Shown piece after piece: positions 26,104 to 36,914 of a DNA stretch of 64,000 bases. How positions within the stretch are numbered: the first letter of the stretch is position 1; each line of letters begins with the position of its first letter. Made by a program: the position numbers and the translations under genes. Location of the stretch: the NCBI RefSeq assembly GCF_001667015.1, contig NZ_LZIS01000015.1, forward strand, positions 1 to 64,000. Reading direction: 5' to 3'. The notes below the pieces were generated by a model, which made no database searches, was not told where the DNA came from, and worked only from the letters and a program-made list of their open reading frames with translations. Source of the stretch: Mycobacterium sp. E3198. Its GTDB lineage: Bacteria > Actinomycetota > Actinomycetes > Mycobacteriales > Mycobacteriaceae.

Positions 26104-26185
26104 CGGGCGCGACTCCTCTTTATCGATAGCTTTGCGATGTCTTGTGATCCCGCCGCGCGCGGGTGCACGGGCTGTATCCGAAGAC

Positions 26186-26191
26186 TAGGGT
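26186..26191 (+). promoter_or_regulatory. -10 box for leaderless bfaA
   Basis: TAGGGT ends 7 bases before GTG 26199 (and 4 before GTG 26196), so the start at 26199 fits leaderless translation. An upstream GTG at 26163 in the same frame precedes this box and is unlikely to be used. Confidence 0.5.
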
Positions 26192-26198
26192 ATATGTG

Positions 26199-27587
26199 GT
26201 GCCTGTCCCTGGATCTGCACTCTCGGCTCACGCGGCGGGCGTCGACCGGTTGATGGCGAGTTATCGATCCATCCCCGCGACGTCCGCCGTCCGGCTCGCC
26301 AAGCCCACCTCAAATCTGTTCCGCGCCCGCGCCAAACGCGATGCGCGCGGCCTGGACACCTCCGGTTTGACCGGCGTTCTCTCGGTCGATCCCGACGCTC
26401 GCACCGCCGACGTGGCCGGCATGTGCACCTACGAGGACCTGGTGGCCGCGACGCTGCCGTACGGCCTTTCGCCACTGGTGGTTCCGCAGCTGAAGACCAT
26501 CACCCTCGGCGGTGCGGTCAGCGGCTTGGGCATCGAGTCGGCGTCCTTTCGCAACGGCCTGCCCCACGAATCGGTGCTGGAGATGGACATCCTCACCGGC
26601 GCCGGTGAATTGGTGACCGCTTCGCGCACCCAACACCCCGACCTGTTTCGCGCCTTTCCCAATTCCTATGGCACCCTGGGGTATTCGACGAGGCTGCGGA
26701 TCGAGCTGGAGCCCGTCGCGCCGTTTGTGGCGCTGCGGCACATCCGATTCCGCTCGCTGCCCGACATGGTCGCGGCCATGGAACGCATCATCGACACCGG
26801 CGGGCAGGGCGGCACGCCGGTGGACTACCTGGACGGTGTGGTCTTCAGCCCCGGCGAAAGCTACCTGTGCGTGGGCCGCCGGACCGCCACCCCGGGCCCG
26901 GTCAGCGACTACACCGGGAAAAGCATTTACTACCAATCGATTCGGCACGACTCGGTTGGCGCGGAGGCCACCAAGGACGACCGGCTGACCATTCACGACT
27001 ACCTGTGGCGCTGGGACACCGACTGGTTCTGGTGCTCCCGCGCGTTCGGCGCCCAGAACCCGCGGGTGCGGCGCTGGTGGCCCCGCCGGTACCGGCGCAG
27101 CAGCTTCTACTGGAAGCTCGTCGCCCTGGACCAGCGTTTCGGCATCGCCGATCGCATCGAGAAGCGCAATGGCCGCCCGCCGCGCGAGCGGGTGGTGCAG
27201 GACGTCGAGGTGCCGGTCGAACGGACCTGCGAGTTTTTGGAGTGGTTCGCCGCCAACGTGCCGATCACGCCGATCTGGCTGTGCCCGCTGCGGCTGCGCG
27301 ATCACGACGGCTGGCCGCTGTATCCGATCCGCCCGGACCACACCTACGTCAACATCGGGTTCTGGTCGTCGGTGCCGGCCGGCGCGACCGAAGGCGCCAC
27401 CAATCGGGCGATCGAGGCAAAGGTCAGCGAGCTGGACGGGCACAAGTCGCTGTACTCCGATTCCTTTTACACCCGCGAGGAGTTTGACGAGCTCTACGGC
27501 GGGGAGGCTTACAAGACGGTCAAGAAAACCTACGACCCGGATTCGCGTCTCTTGGACCTGTACGCAAAGGCGGTGCAACGGCGATGA
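26199..27587 (+). CDS. bfaA: FAD-dependent oxidoreductase BfaA (10-methylene fatty acid reductase)
   Basis: A 462-residue FAD_binding_4 protein that, with BfaB, makes 10-methyl-branched (tuberculostearic-type) fatty acids: BfaA reduces the 10-methylene intermediate using NADPH (known for mycobacterial bfaA/tmsA). Visible motifs: 'DVAGMCTYEDLV' and the FAD-loop 'LKTITLGGAVSGLGIESASF', with 'TGAGELVTASR' after it. ATGA couples it to bfaB. It corresponds to Rv3719. Gene symbol is assigned by family and pairing, not by a search. Confidence 0.75.
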   Translation: MPVPGSALSAHAAGVDRLMASYRSIPATSAVRLAKPTSNLFRARAKRDARGLDTSGLTGVLSVDPDARTADVAGMCTYEDLVAATLPYGLSPLVVPQLKTITLGGAVSGLGIESASFRNGLPHESVLEMDILTGAGELVTASRTQHPDLFRAFPNSYGTLGYSTRLRIELEPVAPFVALRHIRFRSLPDMVAAMERIIDTGGQGGTPVDYLDGVVFSPGESYLCVGRRTATPGPVSDYTGKSIYYQSIRHDSVGAEATKDDRLTIHDYLWRWDTDWFWCSRAFGAQNPRVRRWWPRRYRRSSFYWKLVALDQRFGIADRIEKRNGRPPRERVVQDVEVPVERTCEFLEWFAANVPITPIWLCPLRLRDHDGWPLYPIRPDHTYVNIGFWSSVPAGATEGATNRAIEAKVSELDGHKSLYSDSFYTREEFDELYGGEAYKTVKKTYDPDSRLLDLYAKAVQRR

Positions 27588-28894
27588 CGACCACCCGAGA
27601 ACCCCACCACACCACCACCGGGAAGCTCAGCATGGCGGAGATCCTGGAGCTGTTCGCCGCGACCGGACGGCACCCGCTGAAGTTCACCGCGTACGACGGC
27701 AGCACCGCCGGCAGCGAGGACGCGGAGCTGGGCCTGGACCTGTGCTCGCCGCGCGGGGCCACCTATCTGGCCACCGCCCCCGGCGAGCTCGGGCTGGCCC
27801 GCGCCTACGTGTCGGGTGACCTGCAGACCTACGGCGTGCATCCCGGCGACCCGTACCCGTTGCTCAAGACGCTGACCGACCGGGTCAACTTCAAGCGGCC
27901 GTCGGCGCGGACGCTGGCCAACGTCGTCCGCTCCATGGGCGTCGAGCACCTGCTGCCCGTCGCCCCGCCGCCGGAGGAGGCGCCGCCGCGGTGGCGCCGG
28001 GTCGCGGCCGGGGTCATGCACAGCAAGACCCGGGACGCCGAGGCCATCCACCACCACTACGACGTCTCCAACACCTTCTACGAGTGGGTGCTGGGTCCGT
28101 CGATGACCTACACCTGCGCGGTCTACCCCCACGCCGACGCCACGCTGGAAGAGGCGCAGGAAAACAAGTACCGGCTGATCTTCGACAAGCTGCGCCTGCA
28201 GCCGGGCGACCGGCTGCTCGACGTCGGCTGCGGCTGGGGCGGCATGGTGCGCTACGCAGCGCGGCACGGTGTCCACGCGATCGGCGCCACGCTGTCGGCC
28301 GAGCAGGCGAAATGGGCGCAACAGGCGATCGAGGACGACGGTCTCGCCGGCCTCGCCGAGGTGCGCCACTCCGACTATCGCGACGTCGAGGAGGCGGAGT
28401 TCGACGCCGTCTCCTCGATCGGCCTGACCGAGCACATCGGCGTCAAGAATTACCCCGCCTACTTCGGTTTCCTGAAGTCCAAGCTGCGCAGCGGCGGCCT
28501 GCTGCTCAATCACTGCATCACCCGCCACGACAACAAATCGACCTCGTTCGCCGGCGGGTTCACCGACCGCTACGTCTTCCCGGACGGCGAGCTCACCGGC
28601 TCGGGCCGCATTGTCACCGAGGCGCAAGACGCCGGCTTGGAGGTGCTGCACGAGGAGAACTTCCGGCATCACTACGCGATGACGCTGCGGGACTGGTGCC
28701 GCAACCTGGTCACGCACTGGGACGCGGCGGTCGAGGAGGTCGGGCTGGCGACGGCCAAGGTGTGGGGCCTGTACATGGCGGCGTCCCGGGTGGCCTTCGA
28801 GCAGAACAACCTTCAGCTGCATCACGTGCTGGCGGCCAATGTCGCGGCGCGCGGCGACGACGCCCTGCCGCTGCGGCCGTGGTGGACGCCCTAG
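27584..28894 (+). CDS. bfaB: SAM-dependent methyltransferase BfaB (cyclopropane synthase family)
   Basis: A 436-residue member of the CFA synthase/mycolic acid methyltransferase family that adds a methylene to C10 of oleoyl chains (known function of bfaB/tmsB). The SAM-binding motif is 'LLDVGCGWGGM' near 209, with 'HHHYDVSNTFYEWVLGPSMTYTCAVY' the family signature around 150-175, and a long N-terminal extension (about 145 residues). ATG at 27584 overlaps the bfaA stop by four bases. Corresponds to Rv3720. Confidence 0.85.
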   Translation: MTTTREPHHTTTGKLSMAEILELFAATGRHPLKFTAYDGSTAGSEDAELGLDLCSPRGATYLATAPGELGLARAYVSGDLQTYGVHPGDPYPLLKTLTDRVNFKRPSARTLANVVRSMGVEHLLPVAPPPEEAPPRWRRVAAGVMHSKTRDAEAIHHHYDVSNTFYEWVLGPSMTYTCAVYPHADATLEEAQENKYRLIFDKLRLQPGDRLLDVGCGWGGMVRYAARHGVHAIGATLSAEQAKWAQQAIEDDGLAGLAEVRHSDYRDVEEAEFDAVSSIGLTEHIGVKNYPAYFGFLKSKLRSGGLLLNHCITRHDNKSTSFAGGFTDRYVFPDGELTGSGRIVTEAQDAGLEVLHEENFRHHYAMTLRDWCRNLVTHWDAAVEEVGLATAKVWGLYMAASRVAFEQNNLQLHHVLAANVAARGDDALPLRPWWTP

Positions 28895-28945
28895 CCTGAT
28901 GGCGGCGACCCGTTGCGCCCGGCTACGCCGCGCTTACGGTCGCCA

Positions 28946-30724
28946 CTAGCCCCCGTCGATCCGGCGGGCGCCCAGCTCGTTCTGCAGTAGCTCCAGCGCG
29001 ACCTCCTCGGGGTCGCGGCGCGGCGCCGACGACTCGCTGCGGCCGGCCTCGGCGAGCAGGTGCTCCTCTTCGTCGCGCCGAGCCGAATCCGCCTCGGGGG
29101 GCTCGTCCACGGGCGCTTCCGGACGGGCGGGCGTCGGGGTGCTCGCGGCCGGCTCGCCCGCGCCGACCTCGCAGCGCACCCGCCAGCTCACCCCCAGCGC
29201 GTCTTTGAGCGCTTCGGCGATGACGTCGGCGTTGCGCTGCTCGGACAGCCGCTTGGCCAGCGGGGCCGACGCGTGCGTCAACACCAGCGTGTTGTCCTCC
29301 ACCGCCCGGACCGTGGCGCCCGCCAGCATCACCTCGGTGGTGCGGCTGCGCTGGCGCACCTTGTCGCGCACCGTCGGCCACATCGATCGCAGCGCGGCCG
29401 CGTTGAGTTCGCCTGGGGCAGCGGGTGATTCGGACTCAGGCGGCGGCGGAGCCGGCTCAGGTGGCGCGGCCGGTGTCGGCGCCGGCTCGGGTTTCGGTTC
29501 GGGTCTGGCAACGGCCGTTCGCTTCGGCGGCGGGCTCGGCTCGACGGGCACCTCCGAGGCGGGCAGGGACACGCCCAGCCGGGTCTCGATCCGCTCGACG
29601 CGCTGCAGAAGCGCCGACTCGGCGTCGCTGGCCGACGGCAACAGCAGCCGCGCGCACACCACCTCGAGCAGCAGGCGCGGCGCCGTCGCACCGCGCATCT
29701 CCCCCAGCCCGGCCTGCACCACCTCGGCGTACCGGGTCAGGGTCGCCGGGCCGATCCGCGCCGCCTGCTCGCGCATCCGGTCCAGCACGTCCTCGGGCGC
29801 GTCCACCACGCCGCGGCTGACGGCATCCGGAACCGATTGCAGCACCAGGAGATCCCGGAACCGTTCCAGCAGATCGGTGGCGAAGCGCCGCGGGTCGTGG
29901 CCGGCGTCGATCACCGATTCGACCGCGCCGAACAGCGCGGCGGCGTCCGAGGCGGCGAGGGCGTCCACGGCGTCGTCGATCAGCGCGACGTCGGTGGCCC
30001 CCAGCAGCCCCAGCGCGCGCTGGTAGGTCACGTGGTTGCCCTCGGCGCCGGCCAGCAGCTGATCCAGGACCGAGAGCGTGTCGCGCGGCGAACCCCCGCC
30101 GGCCCGGATCACCAGCGGGTACACCGCGTCGTCGACGACGACGTCCTCCTGCTCGCAGATCCGCCCGATCAGCGCCCGCATGGTCTTGGGCGGCAGCAGC
30201 CGGAACGGGTAGTGGTGGGTGCGCGACCGGATCGTCGGCAACACCTTCTCCGGTTCGGTGGTGGCGAAGATGAAGATGAGATGCTCGGGCGGCTCTTCGA
30301 CGATCTTGAGCAAAGCGTTGAACCCCGCGGTGGTCACCATGTGCGCCTCGTCGACGATGAACACCCGGTAGCGCGACTGCGCGGGCGCGTAGAAGGCGCG
30401 GTCCCGCAGCTCGCGCGTGTCGTCCACGCCGCCGTGGCTGGCGGCGTCGAGCTCCACCACGTCGATGCTGCCCGGCGCGTTGGGCGCCAGCGCCGTGCAG
30501 GACTCGCAGACGCCGCACGGGTTGGCCGTCGGCCCCTGCGCGCAGTTCAGCGACCGGGCCAGGATGCGCGCCGACGACGTCTTGCCGCAGCCGCGCGGCC
30601 CGGAAAACAGGTAGGCGTGGTTGATCCGGCCGGCCTCCAGGGCGATCGACAGCGGCTCGGTGACGTGCTCCTGCCCCACCACCTCGGCGAAGGTTGCCGG
30701 TCGATATTTGCGGTAGAGGGCCAC
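28946..30724 (-). CDS. dnaX: DNA polymerase III gamma/tau subunit DnaX
   Basis: Clamp-loader ATPase. The 592-residue protein has the Walker A 'SGPRGCGKTS' at about 41-50, a Cys4 zinc module ('NCAQGPTANPCGVCESC') near 65-82, 'VDEAHMVTTAGFNALLKI' for Walker B, and a long Pro/Glu-rich linker before a C-terminal domain. I saw no slippery A AAA AAG frameshift site, so a short gamma form by frameshifting is not indicated. Annotated dnaZX (Rv3721c). Confidence 0.93.
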   Translation of the reverse strand: MALYRKYRPATFAEVVGQEHVTEPLSIALEAGRINHAYLFSGPRGCGKTSSARILARSLNCAQGPTANPCGVCESCTALAPNAPGSIDVVELDAASHGGVDDTRELRDRAFYAPAQSRYRVFIVDEAHMVTTAGFNALLKIVEEPPEHLIFIFATTEPEKVLPTIRSRTHHYPFRLLPPKTMRALIGRICEQEDVVVDDAVYPLVIRAGGGSPRDTLSVLDQLLAGAEGNHVTYQRALGLLGATDVALIDDAVDALAASDAAALFGAVESVIDAGHDPRRFATDLLERFRDLLVLQSVPDAVSRGVVDAPEDVLDRMREQAARIGPATLTRYAEVVQAGLGEMRGATAPRLLLEVVCARLLLPSASDAESALLQRVERIETRLGVSLPASEVPVEPSPPPKRTAVARPEPKPEPAPTPAAPPEPAPPPPESESPAAPGELNAAALRSMWPTVRDKVRQRSRTTEVMLAGATVRAVEDNTLVLTHASAPLAKRLSEQRNADVIAEALKDALGVSWRVRCEVGAGEPAASTPTPARPEAPVDEPPEADSARRDEEEHLLAEAGRSESSAPRRDPEEVALELLQNELGARRIDGG

Positions 30725-30766
30725 GGTCAGCAGGCTACCGGCGCGGGCTGACTGGAGCCCGGCGGG

Positions 30767-32294
<1,528 letters not shown>

Positions 32295-32354
32295 CTAGTA
32301 CCTGGCCGGAAGTGCTTGGCGGCGGCCGTGACGCACTCGGTTACCATGGCCCAC

Positions 32355-32443
32355 GGAGGATTCGCCTAGTGGCCTATGGCGCTCGCCTGGAACGCGGGTT
32401 GGGTTAATAGCCCTCGCGGGTTCAAATCCCGCATCCTCCGCCA
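32355..32443 (+). tRNA. tRNA-Ser(GGA)
   Basis: A full cloverleaf is visible: acceptor GGAGGAT with ATCCTCC, anticodon GGA at 32389-32391 in the loop CTGGAAC, a long variable arm (as in serine tRNAs) and T-arm sequence GTTCAAATC. The CCA end (32441-32443) is encoded. GGA reads UCC and UCU serine codons. Confidence 0.95.
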
Positions 32444-32544
32444 CCGGTCGCGCTCGATGGGGCGCGTCCACGCACGGGGGTTGTTTGGAATCGCTTTGAC
32501 CGGCCTTTAGGCTGGCTTACCGGCCGACAAGGCTGACCGGCAGC

Positions 32545-33330
32545 ATGAGGAGGCGTATGGGGCGCAAGGTCGCCATACCGTGGCACGCGCTCTTTTCGAT
32601 CGCTGCCGGCTTCCTCTACTTCTTTTTCGTGCTGCCCCGCTGGCCTGAGCTGATGGGCGACATCACGCATTCGGTGGGGACGACGCTGCGGATCGTGACG
32701 GGCGCGCTGATCGCCCTGGCCGCGCTGCCGGTGGTGTTCACCCAGTTGCGGACCCGCAAGCCGGAGTTGGGCACCCCGCAGCTGGCGCTGACCATCAGGC
32801 TGTGGTCGATCGTGGCCCACGTGCTGGCCGGCGCGCTGATCATCGGCACCGCGATCAGCGAGATCTGGCTCAGCCTCGACGCCGCCGGGCGCTGGCTGTT
32901 CGGCATTTACGGCGCCGCGGCCGCGATCGGCGTGCTCGGCGTCTTCGCGTTTTATCTGTCGTTCGTCGCCGAGCTGCCGCCGCCACCGCCGAAGCCGATC
33001 AAGCCGAAGAAGGAAAAGCGCAAGAAGCGGCGGCTCCGCGGCAAGAAGGGCGACGAGACCGACGAGGTGACGGAAGAAGTCACCGGGGAGGGCGCCGAGC
33101 CCGAGGCCGAGGAGACCGAAGAGGCCCCGGACACCGAGGCGACCGAAGAAGCCGACGCGCCGGAGCAGGCCGAAGAGCCGGTCGAAACGGCCGAAGCCGC
33201 CGAGGAAGCACCGGCGGCGCAGGAAACCGACGAGGCCAAGAGTGGGTTGCAGAACCGCCGCCCGACCGGCAAGGGTTCCCACCGGATGCGGCGCCGGCGC
33301 ACCCGCGGCGGCGTCGCGGTCGACGAATAG
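32545..33330 (+). CDS. lucA: LucA, lipid uptake coordinator
   Basis: A 261-residue membrane protein matching Rv3723, which stabilises Mce1 and Mce4 lipid importers in M. tuberculosis (known). Four membrane helices span about residues 13-30, 49-67, 84-102 and 117-137, followed by a basic stretch ('KPKKEKRKKRRLRGKK') and a long acidic Glu/Ala/Thr-rich tail, ending in basic residues. The start may be ATG 32545 or ATG 32557; GAGGAGG sits 3 bases before the second, which is close for a ribosome site. Confidence 0.82.
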   Translation: MRRRMGRKVAIPWHALFSIAAGFLYFFFVLPRWPELMGDITHSVGTTLRIVTGALIALAALPVVFTQLRTRKPELGTPQLALTIRLWSIVAHVLAGALIIGTAISEIWLSLDAAGRWLFGIYGAAAAIGVLGVFAFYLSFVAELPPPPPKPIKPKKEKRKKRRLRGKKGDETDEVTEEVTGEGAEPEAEETEEAPDTEATEEADAPEQAEEPVETAEAAEEAPAAQETDEAKSGLQNRRPTGKGSHRMRRRRTRGGVAVDE

Positions 33331-33354
33331 ACGAATAGATCGCGGCCCGCGACG

Positions 33355-34095
33355 TCAGCGGCGCTTGAGGCTGTCCACGTAGGCGGCGATGCGCCGCTGC
33401 GTCTGGTCGGCGCCCCACACATGGCGAACCTCGCTGTCGACGAGGGCGCCCTCGCGCATCCGCGCCAGGGCGGGGGCCCGTAGCTGCACTTTGGTATGGC
33501 GATAGGCGTCGGCCGGGATGGCGCCGAGGTCGGCGGCCTCCGCCACGGCCGCCCCGACGAGGTCGTCGGCCACGATCCGGTGGGCGAGCCCGTGGGCCAC
33601 AGCGTCGTCACCCCGATAGACGCGGCCACCCAGCAGCACGTCCTCGGCGCGGTCCCCGCACGCGTAGCGCATCACCTCGAGCGCGGCCACCGGAAACGGC
33701 ACCCCGACGCGGACCTCGGAGGCCCCGATCTGCGCCTCGGGGCCGATCAGCCTGCGGTCGCAGGCGCACGCCAGCACGCAGCCGCCCGCGATGGCGGCGC
33801 CGTTGATGGCGGCCACCGTCGGGCCGGGGTAGCAGAACATCGCCTCGAACGCCTCGGACAGGGCGGGGATCAGCCGGTCGGTGTAGTCGGCGCCGCCGCC
33901 GACCACGCGGTTGAGGTCGACCCCGGCGCTGAACGCGCGGCCGGCGCCGGTGACGACGAGCGCTCCGGCGCCGGAGCGCTGCAGCTCGCCCAGCGCGTCC
34001 GTCAGCTCCTTGAGCAGCTCGACATCTTGGGCGTTGACGCGCCCGGAGGACAGGGTCAGTACCTGGACCGCGCCGGCGGCTTCGATCTCGATCAC
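33355..34095 (-). CDS. Enoyl-CoA hydratase/isomerase family (crotonase) protein
   Basis: A 246-residue crotonase-fold enzyme. The oxyanion-hole motifs 'AFSAGVDLNR' near 55 and 'NGAAIAGGCVLACACD' near 98 are kept. The usual second catalytic glutamate pattern is present only loosely ('ASEVRVGVPFP'), so the exact reaction (hydratase, isomerase or other) is not clear. It follows the ParB-like gene with 2 bases between, suggesting one operon. Confidence 0.8.
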   Translation of the reverse strand: MIEIEAAGAVQVLTLSSGRVNAQDVELLKELTDALGELQRSGAGALVVTGAGRAFSAGVDLNRVVGGGADYTDRLIPALSEAFEAMFCYPGPTVAAINGAAIAGGCVLACACDRRLIGPEAQIGASEVRVGVPFPVAALEVMRYACGDRAEDVLLGGRVYRGDDAVAHGLAHRIVADDLVGAAVAEAADLGAIPADAYRHTKVQLRAPALARMREGALVDSEVRHVWGADQTQRRIAAYVDSLKRR

Positions 34096-34097
34096 GA

Positions 34098-34466
34098 TCA
34101 GACGATAACGACGGGGATGTCGGTGTTCTCATCGGTGTGGTAGCTCGCGCACACCCGGTGGTAGCCATCGGCGATCTGCAGCGGGACGCCCGTCGTGAAG
34201 TCGCCGCGCACCAGCAGGATCGGGGACAACGCCTGCCCCTTCTTGATCTTGGCGAGGTCGGCGGCGACATGCGGGTTGTCGTCCGGTAGCAGCCGCAGCC
34301 TCGCCGCCCGCAGAATGTCCTTGGCCTTCTGGTGGCTGACGATTCCGGCCTTCAGCTTTTCGGCCAACTGATCGGCGGTCCCCGGCTCCGCGAGCAAGGC
34401 GAGGTAGTCGGCCGCCGCCGGGAAGTCATGCGCCTCAGGCTTTTCCAGCCATTTCACGCTCGCCAT
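34098..34466 (-). CDS. Small ParB/Srx-like domain protein
   Basis: A 122-residue protein with the phrase 'PLQIADGYHRVCASYHTDENTDIPVVIV', which resembles the ParB N-terminal/sulfiredoxin-like fold ('xDGxHR' motif). The N-terminus 'MASVKWLEKPEAHDFPAAADYL' has no clear motif. It lacks the helix-turn-helix that would make it a partition protein. I do not know its function. ATG at 34466. Confidence 0.55.
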   Translation of the reverse strand: MASVKWLEKPEAHDFPAAADYLALLAEPGTADQLAEKLKAGIVSHQKAKDILRAARLRLLPDDNPHVAADLAKIKKGQALSPILLVRGDFTTGVPLQIADGYHRVCASYHTDENTDIPVVIV

Positions 34467-34602
34467 CGCGCGTCTCCCTTCATCGGGCGTGTCGGGCAGC
34501 CTACCGGGCCGGGCCGGAAATTGGGATCGGTAGCGGCCCGGCACGTCTGTACTGGCGGCCATGGCGGCGCCAATGGGGCGGCGCATGAAGGAAGGAAAAC
34601 CA

Positions 34603-35085
34603 GTGAATCGTCTCATCGCGGGAGCGATCGGAACCCTCGGCGTCGCGTCGGCGCTGGTGGGCTGCTCGAGCGGGGGCCACACGGCCGGCCCCGCGTCGAG
34701 CGCGGCGCCCAGCGCCGCCCCCGCCGGCACCAACGCGCAGGTCAAGGTGGGCGGCACCGACCTGGCCGGCCTGAACCCGTCGTCGGTGACCTGTGTGCGG
34801 ACCGGCGGCAAGATCGACATCGGCAGCGGCAACGCCGGCACCCAGCAGGCGCTGGCCGTGGTGATGACCGACGAGGCCACCCCCAAGGTCGAGTCGCTGG
34901 CCCTGTTCGTCGACGGCAGCGCCCTGTCCGTCAGCAACGGGATGGGCGCCAAGGTCGGTTCGGCCAACGTGGCGGTGGACGGCAAGACCTACACCATCAC
35001 CGGTCAGGCGCAGGGTGCCGACATGAAGAACCCGATGGCCGGAATGATCACCAAGGACTTCAACATCAAGGTGACCTGCGGTTGA
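34603..35085 (+). CDS. LpqH-like 19-kDa lipoprotein family protein
   Basis: A 160-residue lipoprotein. The signal sequence ends in the lipobox L-V-G-C with the acylated Cys at residue 21, then a Ser/Ala/Pro-rich linker and the LpqH-type beta domain ('VTCVRTGGKIDIGSGN', 'KTYTITGQAQGADMKNPMAGMITKDF', ending 'IKVTCG' with the paired cysteine). The GTG at 34603 has AAGGAAGG upstream. It is related to the 19-kDa antigen but not identical to it. Surface exposed (inference). Confidence 0.85.
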   Translation: MNRLIAGAIGTLGVASALVGCSSGGHTAGPASSAAPSAAPAGTNAQVKVGGTDLAGLNPSSVTCVRTGGKIDIGSGNAGTQQALAVVMTDEATPKVESLALFVDGSALSVSNGMGAKVGSANVAVDGKTYTITGQAQGADMKNPMAGMITKDFNIKVTCG

Positions 35086-35168
35086 TCGACCGAACTCCGG
35101 GGCGGCGGGCGTGCCCTCACTCACACGTCCGCCGCTCCGGAACCTCGCCACGCCCGCGGCGGCGGACT

Positions 35169-35174
35169 TATGAT
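35169..35174 (+). promoter_or_regulatory. -10 box for leaderless TPR-CHAT operon
   Basis: TATGAT ends 6 bases before GTG 35181, and no ribosome site precedes the GTG. This also supports 35181 over the longer open frame that begins upstream inside other genes. Confidence 0.5.
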
Positions 35175-35180
35175 GCAGCC

Positions 35181-36914
35181 GTGTCGATCCCCGCCGAATT
35201 GGCGAACGCCCGCCGGTTGGCGTACGCCGCCGACGAGACGCGCGCGCGGGATCTGCTGTTGTCGCTGGTGCCGCAGATCGAGCGCGAAGATCGTGACGAT
35301 TTGATGCTGGAAGTCCTTGCGCAGCTTGGCGAGATCTACCTGGCGCGCGGGACTAACGACGGGGTGCGCGAGTCGATTCGGCGCATCCGCGACTGCCTGG
35401 CCGTCTATTCGGGGATCGCCGGAACGATGCCGGACGCCGCGGCGCGGGTGAGCATGTCCGACGCCGAGGTGGCGCACCTCATCTGCCGGTACTCACGGCG
35501 GGCGCTGTTTTTGGAGGCGGGCCTGGCCGCGGCCGTCGGCGACCATGAGGGCGCCGCGTCGGCGCTGAGCGCGTTGAGCGACACCGGCTCCGACGTCGAC
35601 GACCTGGCCGACGAGCACACCTACCTGCGCGCCCACGCGCAAGTCTTGTGCGCCACGGCGCTCTGCGACGACGACCTGCATGTGCAATCGGTCCCGTTGT
35701 GGGAAGAGGCGCTTGCCGGCGTGGACCGCCTCCGGGACGGCAGCGAGTTGGCCGATCACCTCCTGATCGCCGCCGGCACCGCATACGGCAGATTCTGCGT
35801 CGAAACCGGCAGGCTGACCGAGGCCGAGCCCTGGCTGCGTCGCGCGGGGGCCAGGGCCGAGGCGCGCGGATGGGAATTGGCAAGCGCCAGAACGAAGCTA
35901 GAGCGTGCCGCGGCCAGCTGGTCGGTCGGCGACCACGCGACGACCGAGCAGCTGGCCTCCGAGGCCCAGCCCGTCATCGCCCGATACGCCCGCGCGCACG
36001 ACGCCGCGCGTTGCTGGCTGTATATGGGGTTCACCCGGCTGGGATCCGGCGCGCTGGAAGCCGCCGACCAGTGCTGGGAGCAGGCCGAGCGGCACTGGCG
36101 TGAACTGGGGAAGCCCTTGCATTTGCACCGTATCCTGTTGCAGCGCAGCTGGATTGCCATCTTCTGGAGCCGGTTTGCCGACGCGGTCGAGCTGATCGCC
36201 CAGGCGCGGGAGCTGCTCGACTCCTCGCCGCGCAGCAGTTGGCTGCAGTACGCCCAGCTGGACAGCCATCTCGGCACGGTGTGGCGCGCGGATGCGCTGG
36301 CCGACCTCGGTTTCGACAGCTCGGGCGACCCGGACGAGACGCTGGAGGAAACCGAGGCGCGCCAGGCCGAGGGTCTCGGCATCCTCAAGGGTGAGATCGG
36401 TACCCCGGAATACTGGCGCGGGATGAGCAAGCTGGAACAGGCCGCGGAGCTCAAGGTGCCCGCCGCGCTCGCGGTCGACTCGGTGCGGTATTCGATCGCC
36501 GACGCCGACGCGAGGGCGCGCTGGGCCGCCAGCATTTCGGCGCCCATCCTGGCCGGCGCCTTCGCCGTCGCGTGGGAGTGGGAAAACACCCAACTGATCA
36601 GCGAGCTGGTCGAATACCACAGCGCGCGCGGCACTTTCGATACGGATCTAGAGCGGCCGAAGATCGGCGAATGGGCGTCGACGGCCACCGCGACCGTCGT
36701 CCTCGGCACCGAGACCGACGAGGACGTGGCGCTGGCGGCGGCCGGCACGGCGGCGACGCGCCCCGGCGGCTCGCTGACGCGGCTCGGCCCGTTGCCGCCG
36801 TTGCAGATGCAGCCCGACAGCCCGCCGATCATGAGCCACTATCGCGACCTGGCGCGGCGGCGCTACGGACGCGACGTCACCGCCGCCGAGCCGGCGTGGT
36901 CCACCTGGCCATGA
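35181..36914 (+). CDS. Large alpha-helical TPR-like repeat protein of TPR-CHAT cassette
   Basis: A 577-residue soluble protein, almost entirely helical, with paired helices of the tetratricopeptide type (e.g. 'LMLEVLAQLGEIYLARG', 'TEAEPWLRRAGARAEARGWELASARTKLERAAASW' in parts, 'ALEAADQCWEQAERHWREL'). The last 130 residues look different, with 'AAGTAATRPGGSLTRLGPLPPLQM'. Its ATGA stop overlaps the start of the CHAT protease gene. In known bacterial pairs the TPR protein senses a trigger and holds the CHAT protease inactive (family knowledge); the trigger here is unknown. Confidence 0.7.
   Translation: MSIPAELANARRLAYAADETRARDLLLSLVPQIEREDRDDLMLEVLAQLGEIYLARGTNDGVRESIRRIRDCLAVYSGIAGTMPDAAARVSMSDAEVAHLICRYSRRALFLEAGLAAAVGDHEGAASALSALSDTGSDVDDLADEHTYLRAHAQVLCATALCDDDLHVQSVPLWEEALAGVDRLRDGSELADHLLIAAGTAYGRFCVETGRLTEAEPWLRRAGARAEARGWELASARTKLERAAASWSVGDHATTEQLASEAQPVIARYARAHDAARCWLYMGFTRLGSGALEAADQCWEQAERHWRELGKPLHLHRILLQRSWIAIFWSRFADAVELIAQARELLDSSPRSSWLQYAQLDSHLGTVWRADALADLGFDSSGDPDETLEETEARQAEGLGILKGEIGTPEYWRGMSKLEQAAELKVPAALAVDSVRYSIADADARARWAASISAPILAGAFAVAWEWENTQLISELVEYHSARGTFDTDLERPKIGEWASTATATVVLGTETDEDVALAAAGTAATRPGGSLTRLGPLPPLQMQPDSPPIMSHYRDLARRRYGRDVTAAEPAWSTWP

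Noticed and set aside
28946..30724. Programmed frameshift giving a gamma form of DnaX
   Set aside because: No A-rich slippery heptamer followed by a stem was seen.
34332..36914. An 860-codon frame ending with the TPR-like protein
   Set aside because: The first 280 codons lie across the lipoprotein gene and are shadow; a leaderless -10 supports GTG 35181.
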